Origin: Candidatus Peribacteria bacterium
GTDB lineage: Bacteria; Patescibacteriota; Gracilibacteria; Peribacterales; Peribacteraceae
Direction: 5' to 3'
Length of the DNA: 64,000 nt
NCBI GenBank assembly: GCA_023245865.1
Contig: JAHFJN010000001.1
Span: forward strand, 911,637 to 975,636
Under the pieces are notes generated by a model that did not search any database, was not told the origin of the DNA, and saw only the letters and a program-made list of their open reading frames with translations. A program made the position numbers and the translations under genes. Positions 8,319-16,601 of the stretch are shown here, piece after piece; the first letter of the stretch is position 1, and each line of letters opens with the position of its first letter.

Positions 8319-8725
8319 GCGTGCTTGGAAAGATCCGTCACCAAGTCATCGAGAAATTTTGTAATCTCCTTCATGGATTTGCTCTTGGTATCAAAGACGT
8401 AATCGTACGTATCATCGTCTCGCGGTGCATCACCCAGATGGATCACGACGCAATTCGGGCGCAGACCCTTTTGAAGTAGGGTCAGATGTTCGTGCGCGTC
8501 GGGAAGCGACAAAATCAAGTGCAATCCCACTTTTTCCAATTCCTCCACGCATCGCTTCACGACTTGCAGATGAAAGGGGCGCTCATCGTCTTCTTCACCC
8601 TCGGGTGGGCGCATGTTCTCGATCACACCGAGTGCCAAGTGCTTCCACTGCGGATGGCGCTCGCTCACCTTCTCCGCAATCGCGGTGCGGCCGAGGTCGG
8701 ATGTTCCTTCGAGGAGGATGACCAT
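8315..8725 (-). CDS. Small P-loop kinase-like protein
   Basis: 136 residues starting MVILLEGTSDLGRTAIAEKV. GTSDLGRT resembles a Walker A loop in nucleotide or adenylylsulfate kinases, but the usual Lys is replaced by Arg. A Walker B-like hydrophobic strand (LHLILSLPD) follows near residue 73. The substrate cannot be inferred. An in-frame start at 8785 would add residues encoded by a micro-repeat (RFSIFNSPFSI), so the ATG at 8725 is preferred. It lies 49 nt from serS in the same operon. Confidence 0.6.
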   Translation of the reverse strand: MVILLEGTSDLGRTAIAEKVSERHPQWKHLALGVIENMRPPEGEEDDERPFHLQVVKRCVEELEKVGLHLILSLPDAHEHLTLLQKGLRPNCVVIHLGDAPRDDDTYDYVFDTKSKSMKEITKFLDDLVTDLSKHA

Positions 8726-8774
8726 ATAGATGATTATAATTGAGAATGGAGAATTGAAAATGGAGAATCGCCTC

Positions 8775-10073
8775 TCATTTCTCAATGATTTTCTTCCCTC
8801 CCATATACGGCCGTAAAACTTCCGGAATCGTCACACTGCCATCTTTATTCTGATAGATCTCGAGGATCGGAATGAGGATGCGAGGGCTTGCGATACACGT
8901 GTTATTGAGCGTGTGGACGAATTTTTTTGATCCATCCCGGGCGACATATTTCATATTCAACCGCCGCGATTGAAAATCGTAGAACGTCGAGCAGCTGTGC
9001 GTTTCGCCGTAGCTATTGCGGCTGGGCATCCAGGTCTCGATGTCGTTTTTGTACACTTGCCCTCTGCCCATGTCCCCCGTGCAGACATCGACGACGCGGT
9101 ACGGGAGTTCCAGTGCTTGCAAGACTTCTTCCGCGTTCTGTAAAATTTCCGCGTGCATCGCGGCACTGACTTTCGGATCATTTTCGCAGAGTACGACCTG
9201 CTCTACTTTTTGAAATTGATGAATGCGGTATAGCCCCTGCGTGTCTTTGCCGTACGTGCCCGCCTCACGTCGAAAACAATTGCTGATGCCGCAGTAGCGC
9301 TTGGGGAGTTCCTCAAGAGCCAATGTTTCGCCGCTGTGATAGCTCGCAACCGACACCTCCGAGGTGCCGATCAAAAACAGTCCGTCACTTTCGAGTGCGC
9401 CGTCTTTTTCTTTTTGTACGCCTATCGCGTACGCCTGTTCCTCGCCGCCCGGGAAGTAGCTCGTGCCCATCAGGGCATCGTAGTTCGCAAGCACCGGTGG
9501 AATGAACGGCGTGAAGCCTTTTTTTGCGAGATGATCGAGTGTGAACAGGAGCACCGCGAGCTCAAGCCGCGCGCCATCGCCCTTCAAAAAATAACTGCGG
9601 CTGCCTGCGATCTTCACCCCGCGCGGGACATCAATGATGTCGAGGTTCGTGCCAATCGTCATGTGTGACTGGATCTCGAATGCGAATTTTGGAATTTTTC
9701 CGTGCGTGCGAATCTCCACGTTCTCGCTGTCATCTTTTCCCACAGGAACGCGATCGAGCGGGATTCCCGGCAGAAGCAGCAGCGTGTGCTGAAACTTCAC
9801 TTCGATTGTCTGCAACTCTTCCTCTTTCGCTTTCAGTTCGTCGCCCAATTTCTTCATCTGCGCGATCGTTTTCTCTTTCTCTGTTCCCTTCATTGTGGGT
9901 ACCGCTTTACTCACTGCGTTCTTCTTCGCACGCATTTCGTCGATCGCGAGGATCAACCCGCGCCGCGTTTCATCGAGTTTCAAAAACGACCCCACATCCA
10001 CCGCGATCCGCTTCTTCTTCGCGGCATCTTGGTAGGCTTCAGGACGTGCACGCAGATCTGTCAGATCAATCAT
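8775..10073 (-). CDS. serS: Seryl-tRNA synthetase
   Basis: 432 residues, standard SerRS length. N-terminal coiled-coil tRNA-binding arm (MIDLTDLRARPEAYQDAA to about residue 105). Class II motif 2 is CFRREAGTYGKDTQGLYRIH and motif 3 ends with SPRILIPILEIYQN. It charges tRNA-Ser. The ATG at 10073 is chosen although the frame stays open upstream to 10358, because the family N-terminus begins here. The start overlaps the stop of the STAS-like gene by 8 nt. Confidence 0.95.
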   Translation of the reverse strand: MIDLTDLRARPEAYQDAAKKKRIAVDVGSFLKLDETRRGLILAIDEMRAKKNAVSKAVPTMKGTEKEKTIAQMKKLGDELKAKEEELQTIEVKFQHTLLLLPGIPLDRVPVGKDDSENVEIRTHGKIPKFAFEIQSHMTIGTNLDIIDVPRGVKIAGSRSYFLKGDGARLELAVLLFTLDHLAKKGFTPFIPPVLANYDALMGTSYFPGGEEQAYAIGVQKEKDGALESDGLFLIGTSEVSVASYHSGETLALEELPKRYCGISNCFRREAGTYGKDTQGLYRIHQFQKVEQVVLCENDPKVSAAMHAEILQNAEEVLQALELPYRVVDVCTGDMGRGQVYKNDIETWMPSRNSYGETHSCSTFYDFQSRRLNMKYVARDGSKKFVHTLNNTCIASPRILIPILEIYQNKDGSVTIPEVLRPYMGGKKIIEK

Positions 10074-10581
10074 CGGTTGGGAGTATAGCGGATCTTGATT
10101 GCCCATTCCTTGGCAATCTGCGTCGCATTCTTTTTTGGTTCTCGGCAATGATTGCCGCGATGTCGGCGGCTCTGGCTGAGGTGTGTGGACTGTCGGCGGC
10201 ATACATCCGGAACATGCCTTCTTCCGCCCGCATGAACATGCGAAACCAAACCATGGTGCGAATTTCCTCCTCCGGGTTATCGAGATAGATTTTTCTTCCG
10301 AGTTCTGCTTGATTATAGAGCATGCCGAAGGTGCCGGAAGGTAACTGGTACACGCCACTCATGTCGATGGTTACCTTCTTCTCAGATGTGCAGTACAAGG
10401 TTTCGCGTAGCGCACTGAGATTGCAGACATCCCAAATACAGATCTGACCATCTTTGCTTTCAGGCATGACGCGGAGAGTGATACCTGACATTGTCCGTTG
10501 GATATGGACGGAGCGCAGGCTTTCATTTGTCTCTTCCTCAAGATCTTCAAGATCGTAGTCGGCCTGTTTCAGTGCGGGCAT
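10066..10581 (-). CDS. STAS-like domain protein
   Basis: 171 residues, no signal or membrane segment. The middle (VTIDMSGVYQLPSGTFGMLY ... GRKIYLDNPEEEIRTM) resembles a STAS/anti-sigma-factor-antagonist fold: strand VTIDMSGV, helix around the Ser of LPSG, then strand KIYLDNP. The N-terminus is acidic and the C-terminus basic (KRMRRRLPR). STAS proteins usually work in phospho-switches or stressosome-like complexes; a receiver-like protein lies in the same operon. Assignment is by pattern only and remote. Confidence 0.55.
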   Translation of the reverse strand: MPALKQADYDLEDLEEETNESLRSVHIQRTMSGITLRVMPESKDGQICIWDVCNLSALRETLYCTSEKKVTIDMSGVYQLPSGTFGMLYNQAELGRKIYLDNPEEEIRTMVWFRMFMRAEEGMFRMYAADSPHTSARAADIAAIIAENQKRMRRRLPRNGQSRSAILPTDD

Positions 10582-10659
10582 GTGAATATTCTCCGCATTT
10601 TTTGTGAAGTGTCAAGTATAGGTACGTTTTAGGGTGGGGGTCATTGGAGCAAGCACTTA

Positions 10660-12666
10660 ATGTCTGTACAATACCTCGACATCCCTATGCTCAAGAATAA
10701 ACACTTTCGGCTCGTTGCCCCCTTTGTGCCCACCGGCGACCAGCCTGTGGCAATCGAAAAACTGGTTGCGGGGATAGAGGCCGGTCAAAAACATCAGACG
10801 CTCCTTGGCGCCACTGGCACGGGCAAAACCTTCACGATGGCCAACATCGTCCAAGCGATTCAACGTCCGACGCTCGTGCTCGCGCACAATAAGACGCTCG
10901 CCGCGCAGCTCTGCAGCGAATTTCAGGGATTTTTCCCCGATAACGCTGTCAGTTACTTCGTTTCCTACTACGACTACTACCAACCCGAGGCATACATTCC
11001 CCACACCGATACGTACATAGAGAAGGACGCAAGCATCAACGAAGAGATCGAGAAGTACCGCCACGCCGCAACCTTCAACCTGCTCACGCGGCGCGATGTC
11101 TTGATCGTCGCGTCCGTGAGTTGCATCTACGGACTTGGCAACGTGACCGATTACGAAGCACTTGCGATCACCTTAAAGCGCGGCGACCCGATGCAGCGCG
11201 ATCGACTGCTGCGCCGCCTCACGGACATCCAATACCGTCGCAGCAATCTGGAATTCAAGCAGCGGATGTTTCACGTTCTTGGAGACACCGTCGAAATCTT
11301 CCCGCCGAATGCCGACACAGTGATAAGAATCGAGATGCCGTTTGATGAAATCGAAGTGATCCAGGAAGTCGACAGCTTCACGGGCGAGGTGCTCCAGGAA
11401 CTGCAGGAGATAACCATCTTCCCTGCGGCCCATAACGTCACCACAAAGGAAAAAATTGATCGAGCGACAGAAGGCATTCTCAATGAAATGAAGGAACACG
11501 AGCAGTACTTCCTCAAGCGAAACGAGCTCGCGCGCGCGGAGCGTATTCGGATGCGCACCGAATATGATGTTGAGATGCTCAAGGAAACAGGCTATTGCAC
11601 GGGTATCGAAAACTACGTCCGCTACCTCGAGGGCTCCGCTCCCGGGAAGCCACCCAGTACGCTCCTCGATTATTTTCCCGATGATTTTCTCTTGATCGCC
11701 GACGAATCGCACATGAGCATCCCCCAAATCGGCGGCATGTACGAGGGCAACTACAGCCGCAAAGCAACACTCGTCGAGTACGGCTTTCGTCTCCCCAGCA
11801 GCCACGATAATCGCCCGCTAAAATTCTCGGAATTTGAGGAGCGCGTCGGTCAGAGGATCTACGTCTCGGCCACTCCCAGCAAGTACGAGTACGCTAATAC
11901 CCCGAAGGAATGCCTCGTTGAGCAGATCATTCGTCCGACAGGGCTGATCGACCCGCCCATTACCGTGAAGCCGACTAAGCATCAAATCGATGACATCACG
12001 AAGGAACTCCAAGAGACCATCAAACGGGGGGATCGCGCTCTCATTACGACCCTCACGAAACGCTCGGCCGAGGATCTGACCAAGTATCTGAAAGACGCAG
12101 GCTACAATGTGCAGTACATTCATAGTGACGTCGAGACATTGGAGCGAATCGAAATATTGCGGCAACTGCGGATCGGTGACATCGATATTCTCGTCGGCAT
12201 CAACTTGCTTCGCGAAGGACTCGACTTACCCGAGGTCAGCTTCATCGCGATTCTCGACGCGGACAAGCAGGGGTTCCTCCGCTCGCGCGATGCGCTTATT
12301 CAAACCATCGGCCGCGCCGCCCGCAACGTCCATGGCCATGTGACGCTCTATGCGGACAAAATGACGGACGCAATGAAAGGCGCGATCGGTGAAACCGATC
12401 GCCGCCGCGCGATTCAGCAAGCGTACAACACGAAGCACGGCATCACGCCGACCTCGATTGAAAAAGCGATCCACGATATCAGCGAAGAGGGGCGTAAATT
12501 GGAACTCCGCCGCCCGAAGCACGATCACCAGAAGATTCCCAAAGACGAGCGGAAGCGCTTGATGGAAGAGCTCGAGCAGCAGATGGAGATCGCTTCGCAG
12601 AACTTGCAGTTCGAGAAGGCTGCTGATTTGCGTGACGAAATAGAGCTCTTGAGGCGCGAGAAGTAA
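10660..12666 (+). CDS. uvrB: UvrABC system protein B
   Basis: 668 residues, full length. Walker A LLGATGTGKTFTMA near residue 45, beta-hairpin YYDYYQPEAYIP near 104, helicase motif ADESHMSIPQIGG near 347, motifs V/VI (GINLLREGLDLPEVS, QTIGRAARNVHG) and a C-terminal UVR domain (QNLQFEKAADLRDEIELL) for UvrC contact. It verifies damage in nucleotide excision repair. A GGAG about 10 nt before the ATG could serve as ribosome binding site. It is convergent with purA. Confidence 0.97.
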   Translation: MSVQYLDIPMLKNKHFRLVAPFVPTGDQPVAIEKLVAGIEAGQKHQTLLGATGTGKTFTMANIVQAIQRPTLVLAHNKTLAAQLCSEFQGFFPDNAVSYFVSYYDYYQPEAYIPHTDTYIEKDASINEEIEKYRHAATFNLLTRRDVLIVASVSCIYGLGNVTDYEALAITLKRGDPMQRDRLLRRLTDIQYRRSNLEFKQRMFHVLGDTVEIFPPNADTVIRIEMPFDEIEVIQEVDSFTGEVLQELQEITIFPAAHNVTTKEKIDRATEGILNEMKEHEQYFLKRNELARAERIRMRTEYDVEMLKETGYCTGIENYVRYLEGSAPGKPPSTLLDYFPDDFLLIADESHMSIPQIGGMYEGNYSRKATLVEYGFRLPSSHDNRPLKFSEFEERVGQRIYVSATPSKYEYANTPKECLVEQIIRPTGLIDPPITVKPTKHQIDDITKELQETIKRGDRALITTLTKRSAEDLTKYLKDAGYNVQYIHSDVETLERIEILRQLRIGDIDILVGINLLREGLDLPEVSFIAILDADKQGFLRSRDALIQTIGRAARNVHGHVTLYADKMTDAMKGAIGETDRRRAIQQAYNTKHGITPTSIEKAIHDISEEGRKLELRRPKHDHQKIPKDERKRLMEELEQQMEIASQNLQFEKAADLRDEIELLRREK

Positions 12667-12682
12667 GCGGGTTCCCGTGAGT

Positions 12683-12718
12683 CATTTACTTCCGTATTCT
12701 AGTATACGGAAGTAAATG
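12683..12718. terminator. Perfect 15-bp inverted repeat between uvrB and purA
   Basis: CATTTACTTCCGTAT and ATACGGAAGTAAATG are exact reverse complements around a 6-nt TCTAGT loop, 17 nt after the uvrB stop in a convergent gap. It lacks a U-tract on either strand, so a bidirectional terminator is plausible but not proven. Confidence 0.5.
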
Positions 12719-12774
12719 CGGACAAGGAAAAAACGAGGATAGGTTTTCGGCGGCAGGTGTACAAAAGTAGTTGA

Positions 12775-14247
12775 TCAAATATTGAGTTTGATCTTTTGTG
12801 TACGCCCGGGCCCGACTCCGATTCCCGTAATCGGACAGCCGAATAATTCCTGACAGCGCTTGAGGTGCCGCATGCAATTGAGAGGTATTTCATCTTGGGA
12901 ATGCATTGTACTGAGATCCTTATCAAATGGCTCAAAGTATTCATTCTCAACAACAACTGATCGCATCCTTGCATCGGTCATCGGGAAATTGTCGATCGGT
13001 TTTCCATTGATTGTATAGCGAACACCCAAGCGCATACCGGATTTTATTTTGGAATACAGACGAAGGAAATCCACCTGTGATAGAAAGATTTCATCTATCT
13101 GAGCAATTTCCACCGCATTTCCTGTCGCAACAGCATCTATCCACCCCGCACAACGCGGTCGTTGTGATTGCACACCGTAGTTGCGTGTTTCATGTCGGAG
13201 AGCGCGCCCAATCTCGAAATCATTGTCTGATCGGAGCATCTCATTGATTCTGTGGCCGAATTCTGCATGTTCCACATCTCGGACATGGCGTTTGCCGCCA
13301 TCCTCCATGGCATAATCTTCTGCCTGCTTGCCGCCAAATCGAGTAGGCATCGGACCAAAACCAACTCGTGTAGGAAAGCATTTCGTCACACCGATATTAC
13401 GAATCTTAAATTCGTCCATAGGAATAAAAAGACTGCTGAACAGAGCGCCGGGTGTCGTATCGCTTGCAGTGATGTTTGGTGTGATTCCCGTTTTTTTGCC
13501 CAAATATATCGACTGTGCACCCTCAAACAATACGCGTTGGCCACTGCGCATTTGTTTCACGATAAACAAGGGATCAAATTCCATGCAATGTTGTATTCTC
13601 GAAAAGGCAGCTTTTTGCCGATCAATACGTTCACTCACATTAAATTTCGCAGCGATTTCATCAATCTGTTTTTTATCAAGTTGATAAAAACCTCCGTGTA
13701 AACGTTCCAATTCAACCAGTAAATTACGTTCCATCAAATCAAAATAGTGATCCGGATTGTCGGCGATATCGCCGAACAATATATCAGTACGTCGATCTCC
13801 ATCGACACGCTCACACTGCGCTCTGTACACCCATCCGATTCCTCTTCCCGTTGTACCGACCATGGCACCTGAAGCCAAATCCTGCATAATATGATGCGGC
13901 TGAGTGACTGATGTATTGGCGGCAATGCGCAGACGTCCAAACACATTCGGCATGCCGATTGCCCTGGAAATTTTTTCCCCCTCGTCAACAAGGGCGGGCA
14001 TATCCAGCACGGAGCCAGGTCCGATGTACATCCACTTTTGCGGATTCTTTTTGATTTCAAAAACAATCGAAGGGATCTGACTTGTACTCACTTCCTCGCC
14101 GTCCACAACCACGGTATGTCCGGCATTATTTCCTCCATTATTTCGCACACCACCGTCATGTTGTTCTGCCAACTCATCAACTTTGTTTCCTTTTGCCTCG
14201 TCTCCCCAAGCCAAGCCCGTCACTGATGTGTGCGAGGATTTTTTCAT
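12775..14247 (-). CDS. purA: Divergent adenylosuccinate synthetase
   Basis: 490 residues, longer than the usual about 430. PurA hallmarks are recognisable but altered: WGDEAKGNKVDELAEQ (consensus WGDEGKGKIVD) with the catalytic Asp kept, NNGGNNAGHTVV with the catalytic His, TTGRGIGWVY, LFEGAQSIYLGKKTGITPNI, KCFPTRVGFGPMPTRFGG, and a C-terminal VGPGRTQKI in place of VGPDRTQTI. It should join IMP and Asp using GTP to make adenylosuccinate. No other purine gene is nearby. A specialised or relaxed role is possible. Confidence 0.8.
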   Translation of the reverse strand: MKKSSHTSVTGLAWGDEAKGNKVDELAEQHDGGVRNNGGNNAGHTVVVDGEEVSTSQIPSIVFEIKKNPQKWMYIGPGSVLDMPALVDEGEKISRAIGMPNVFGRLRIAANTSVTQPHHIMQDLASGAMVGTTGRGIGWVYRAQCERVDGDRRTDILFGDIADNPDHYFDLMERNLLVELERLHGGFYQLDKKQIDEIAAKFNVSERIDRQKAAFSRIQHCMEFDPLFIVKQMRSGQRVLFEGAQSIYLGKKTGITPNITASDTTPGALFSSLFIPMDEFKIRNIGVTKCFPTRVGFGPMPTRFGGKQAEDYAMEDGGKRHVRDVEHAEFGHRINEMLRSDNDFEIGRALRHETRNYGVQSQRPRCAGWIDAVATGNAVEIAQIDEIFLSQVDFLRLYSKIKSGMRLGVRYTINGKPIDNFPMTDARMRSVVVENEYFEPFDKDLSTMHSQDEIPLNCMRHLKRCQELFGCPITGIGVGPGRTQKIKLNI

Positions 14248-14280
14248 AGGGGGTCATCTTTCTCCACTTGCGTCTGTACG

Positions 14281-14580
14281 TCAATATTCAGCTTCGATCT
14301 CTTGTGGTATGGTCACCCCTTCGATCATTCCGCGAATAAGCTCTGTGATGTCTCTTTCCAATGGGACGTGCTCAGGAGCACGATATCGTTGAAGCAAACC
14401 ACACATTTCATCGAGGGTCTGATGGGTAAGGCGAAGTTGTTCATGATTGATCCATGCACCCGTTGCCCTTCCATTTTCGTACGCATCATTCAACTCGTCT
14501 TTCAATTGCTCAATTGTTGCCTCATCTGGTCTCCGAAAAGTCATGAATACATTGTATATCTTTCTTAACATCCTGTCCAC
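14281..14580 (-). CDS. Hypothetical 99-residue protein
   Basis: Starts with GTG at 14580, sharing one base with the galU stop (TAGTG), or at ATG 14571 or 14544. Soluble, acidic and helical (FRRPDEATIEQLKDELNDAY, RDITELIRGMIEGV). It sits between galU and purA on the same strand, so it is probably co-transcribed. No family recognised. Confidence 0.55.
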   Translation of the reverse strand: MDRMLRKIYNVFMTFRRPDEATIEQLKDELNDAYENGRATGAWINHEQLRLTHQTLDEMCGLLQRYRAPEHVPLERDITELIRGMIEGVTIPQEIEAEY

Positions 14581-15425
14581 TACCCCAGCACCCGCACGGC
14601 CTCCTTATAGCCTTCCGGCCTGCCCGTATCGAGCCGTATACCTTCCACTTGGTAGCCGTAGATCGGGATATCACGCACCTGTGCGATCAAGGCATCGATG
14701 ATTCTTATTTCCCTGCCCGCCGGGCAGGCGGGGTTACCATTATGCTGGAGCGTAGGGAGCACCGCAAAGGTGGAGCGGGGGATCAGATATTTTCCGACGA
14801 TCCCGAGCGTGCTCGGGGCGGCACTTGGTGCAGGTTTTTCGACGAGTCCGGTGACGCGCTTCAGGCGACCGACGGACTTCGTGTCATCCACGTTGACGAT
14901 GCCGTAACTGGCGGTCAGATCGCGGGCAATGTTTTCGAGGCAGAGCATCGCGGCAGCTCCCTGATCAGCTTTAGGCAAGCTGTCATAGGCGCTCGTGAGC
15001 TGCTGCAAGCCGTTTTTTGTGCCTGCGATCAGATCATCGCCGAAGAGAATCGCAACGGTATCACTTTTCACCCAGTCCGCCGCTTGGAGCACCGCGTGGC
15101 CGTCGCCGAGCTGTTCCTCCTGGTAGACGACGTGGAAATTCACTGAGTGATAGCGTGTGAGTTCACTGAGCGCATCTAATTTTCCTTTCTTCTTGAGCAG
15201 TGCCTCGAGCGTGGGATTGCTCAAAAAATACTCGGGGATCACTTCTTTTCCATGGCTGATGACGAAACAAATATCACGGATACCGACGCTCAGGGCTTCG
15301 TCGACAAGCAGCGCGACGATCGGTTGGTTGCCGATGGGGAGCAGCTCCTTCGGGACGACTTTTGTCCAGGGCAGGAAACGCGTTCCAAGGCCGGCTAATG
15401 GCAGAATTGCTTGGGTTAAATGCAT
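14580..15425 (-). CDS. galU: UTP-glucose-1-phosphate uridylyltransferase
   Basis: 281 residues, usual size. The nucleotide-binding signature LPLAGLGTRFLPWTKVVPKE covers residues 10-29. FGDDLIAG near 130, VGLVEKPAPS-type (TGLVEKPAPS) near 195 and a C-terminal DTGRPEGYKEAV follow. It makes UDP-glucose for surface glycans, in line with the GT genes nearby. NPACPAGREI near residue 232 is encoded by a dispersed CCTGCCCGCCGGGCAGG palindrome. The promoter TTGTCA-17-TACACT ends 8 nt before the ATG, so the mRNA should be nearly leaderless. Confidence 0.95.
   Translation of the reverse strand: MHLTQAILPLAGLGTRFLPWTKVVPKELLPIGNQPIVALLVDEALSVGIRDICFVISHGKEVIPEYFLSNPTLEALLKKKGKLDALSELTRYHSVNFHVVYQEEQLGDGHAVLQAADWVKSDTVAILFGDDLIAGTKNGLQQLTSAYDSLPKADQGAAAMLCLENIARDLTASYGIVNVDDTKSVGRLKRVTGLVEKPAPSAAPSTLGIVGKYLIPRSTFAVLPTLQHNGNPACPAGREIRIIDALIAQVRDIPIYGYQVEGIRLDTGRPEGYKEAVRVLG
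14711..14733. repeat. CCTGCC-GGCAGG palindrome inside galU
   Basis: CCCTGCCCGCCGGGCAGGCG is a near-perfect palindrome in frame in galU. Relatives occur at 38426, 57197 and 60667. Confidence 0.5.
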
Positions 15426-15433
15426 TGAGCCCT

Positions 15434-15483
15434 AGTGTAGAGATGGCTGTGCGTTTTGACAAAAGATTAAAAATAGCTATACT
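15434..15483. promoter_or_regulatory. Back-to-back promoters sharing a -35 region (galU / 75-aa gene)
   Basis: Minus strand: TTGTCA (15462-15457), 17-nt spacer, TACACT (15439-15434) for galU. Plus strand: TTGACA (15456-15461), 16-nt spacer, TATACT (15478-15483) for the gene at 15519. The two -35 hexamers overlap within CTTTTGTCAAAAC, so RNA polymerase should bind in only one direction at a time. Confidence 0.7.
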
Positions 15484-15518
15484 GGAGGGCGAAACATACA
15501 TCCATTCCCCTTTCCGCT

Positions 15519-15746
15519 ATGTCCGCCCTGACGATTGATATGAGTGCGATTTACGATCTCCTCGCGCTCTACCAGAGAATCATGATTGATGCGCGGGGGC
15601 TCAACCGTGAGGAGAAGGAACGCTTTGTAAAACTGACGAACCGTGCGCAGCGCGAGCGGTGGGCGGAGCGCGTGATGGGCGGCGAAGATGTGCTGCCGAG
15701 CCTGATCGCGACGCGGGATATTGTGAAGAAGAGGTTGGGGGCTTAA
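15519..15746 (+). CDS. Hypothetical 75-residue helical protein
   Basis: Strong sigma-70-like promoter at 15456-15483 gives an approximately 30-nt leader. The product is predicted all-helical and soluble: SAIYDLLALYQRIMIDA, then LNREEKERFVKLTNRAQRER. The C-terminus is basic (RDIVKKRLGA). No family recognised. Its stop overlaps the convergent hsp20 stop by 4 nt. Confidence 0.7.
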   Translation: MSALTIDMSAIYDLLALYQRIMIDARGLNREEKERFVKLTNRAQRERWAERVMGGEDVLPSLIATRDIVKKRLGA

Positions 15747-16207
15747 ACTTCATTGATCCTCACAATCTTCACCTTCTCCTCCTTCGGAACTAAAATCTTG
15801 AGGATGCATTCTTTATTGAAGGTCGCTTTTATTTTCTTCGGATCGATCGGGAACGGCAGCGTGATCTTGCGTGAGAACTCTCCCCAGAAGCATTCCTGCA
15901 AATAGTACTGGTCGTTCGGGACTTGATCGGTCTGTGCCCGCGTGCCGCGAATCACGATCACGTTGTCCGTGATTTCGATATCGAGATCGCTGAGCCGCAC
16001 CCCTGCGATGGGAGCTTTGATAATGTAGTAATTGTCGTGTTCGTAAATATCAACGGCGACCTGTCCTGCACCGCGCGCTGCTTTCGCACTCGTTGCCTTC
16101 TCTGCAGTCGTGTCATCATCCAACGTACCCTCGAATGACGGCGCTTCACTCGGCGGATTGGATCCGAGCGATGAAAAAATTCCGTGAAAGGGGAAGGGCG
16201 AAGGCAT
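15743..16207 (-). CDS. Hsp20/alpha-crystallin small heat shock protein
   Basis: 154 residues from the ATG at 16207. An alpha-crystallin domain spans about 50-150 (VAVDIYEHDNYYIIKAPIAG, DLDIEITDNVIVIRG, FSRKITLPFPID, ATFNKECILKILVP). The ILKILVP strand is followed by a short tail. It is an ATP-independent holdase chaperone. TATAAT at 16220-16215 ends 8 nt from the ATG, supporting this start and a leaderless mRNA; a longer frame to 16270 is disfavoured. Confidence 0.9.
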   Translation of the reverse strand: MPSPFPFHGIFSSLGSNPPSEAPSFEGTLDDDTTAEKATSAKAARGAGQVAVDIYEHDNYYIIKAPIAGVRLSDLDIEITDNVIVIRGTRAQTDQVPNDQYYLQECFWGEFSRKITLPFPIDPKKIKATFNKECILKILVPKEEKVKIVRINEV

Positions 16208-16214
16208 GTGAACA

Positions 16215-16220
16215 ATTATA
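16215..16220 (-). promoter_or_regulatory. -10 element for hsp20
   Basis: Perfect TATAAT on the minus strand, 7 nt between its last base and the hsp20 ATG. No good -35 was found. Confidence 0.5.
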
Positions 16221-16298
16221 GTATCCATCGTTCGTGCGCTCTGTGCAAACGAGCAGGCTGGCAAAAACAAAAGAGTATGAGATGGTTACGCATTCGAG

Positions 16299-16326
16299 TT
16301 GCGTGCAAAAATTCCTTCAGTAGAAT
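16299..16326 (+). promoter_or_regulatory. Promoter for XRE regulator
   Basis: TTGCGT (16299-16304), 16-nt spacer, TAGAAT (16321-16326). It lies about 50 nt upstream of the ATG at 16377. Confidence 0.4.
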
Positions 16327-16376
16327 TGCACCCTCGGTTGACACCGTGTACTCTCACTTCCTCTTCCTCACTTTCT

Positions 16377-16601
16377 ATGTCCGCCGTCACGCTCAAAAAT
16401 TCCATCCGCAGACTGCGCTTTGAGCATGGCATGACACAGGAGGAGTTGGCGCTGCGTACGGGAGTGAGCCGACAAACGATCATGTCGATTGAGCGCGGGG
16501 AGACGAATCCGTCAGTGTTGCTTGCGTTCAAAATTTCCTCCGCACTCAGTACGCCGATCACCCAGGTGTTTGATATGGAAGGACGGCTCGCGCCGGTGTG
16601 A
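16377..16601 (+). CDS. Small XRE-family HTH transcriptional regulator
   Basis: 74 residues from the ATG at 16377. Nearly the whole protein is one HTH_3 domain: LKNSIRRLRFEHGMTQEELA, then TGVSRQTIMSIERGETNPSV and a short C-terminal helix. It resembles YozG/Cro-like regulators that lack a sensor domain. It may control itself or neighbours. The 3' end overlaps the convergent recJ stop by 44 nt. Confidence 0.88.
   Translation: MSAVTLKNSIRRLRFEHGMTQEELALRTGVSRQTIMSIERGETNPSVLLAFKISSALSTPITQVFDMEGRLAPV

Noticed and set aside
10074-10358. N-terminal extension of serS
   Set aside because: Overlaps the STAS-like gene in another frame; SerRS homology begins at 10073.
12775-14247. Phage PurZ (2-aminoadenine synthesis)
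   Set aside because: The catalytic Asp of the WGDE motif is retained, as in PurA, and no DpoZ-like or phage gene is nearby.
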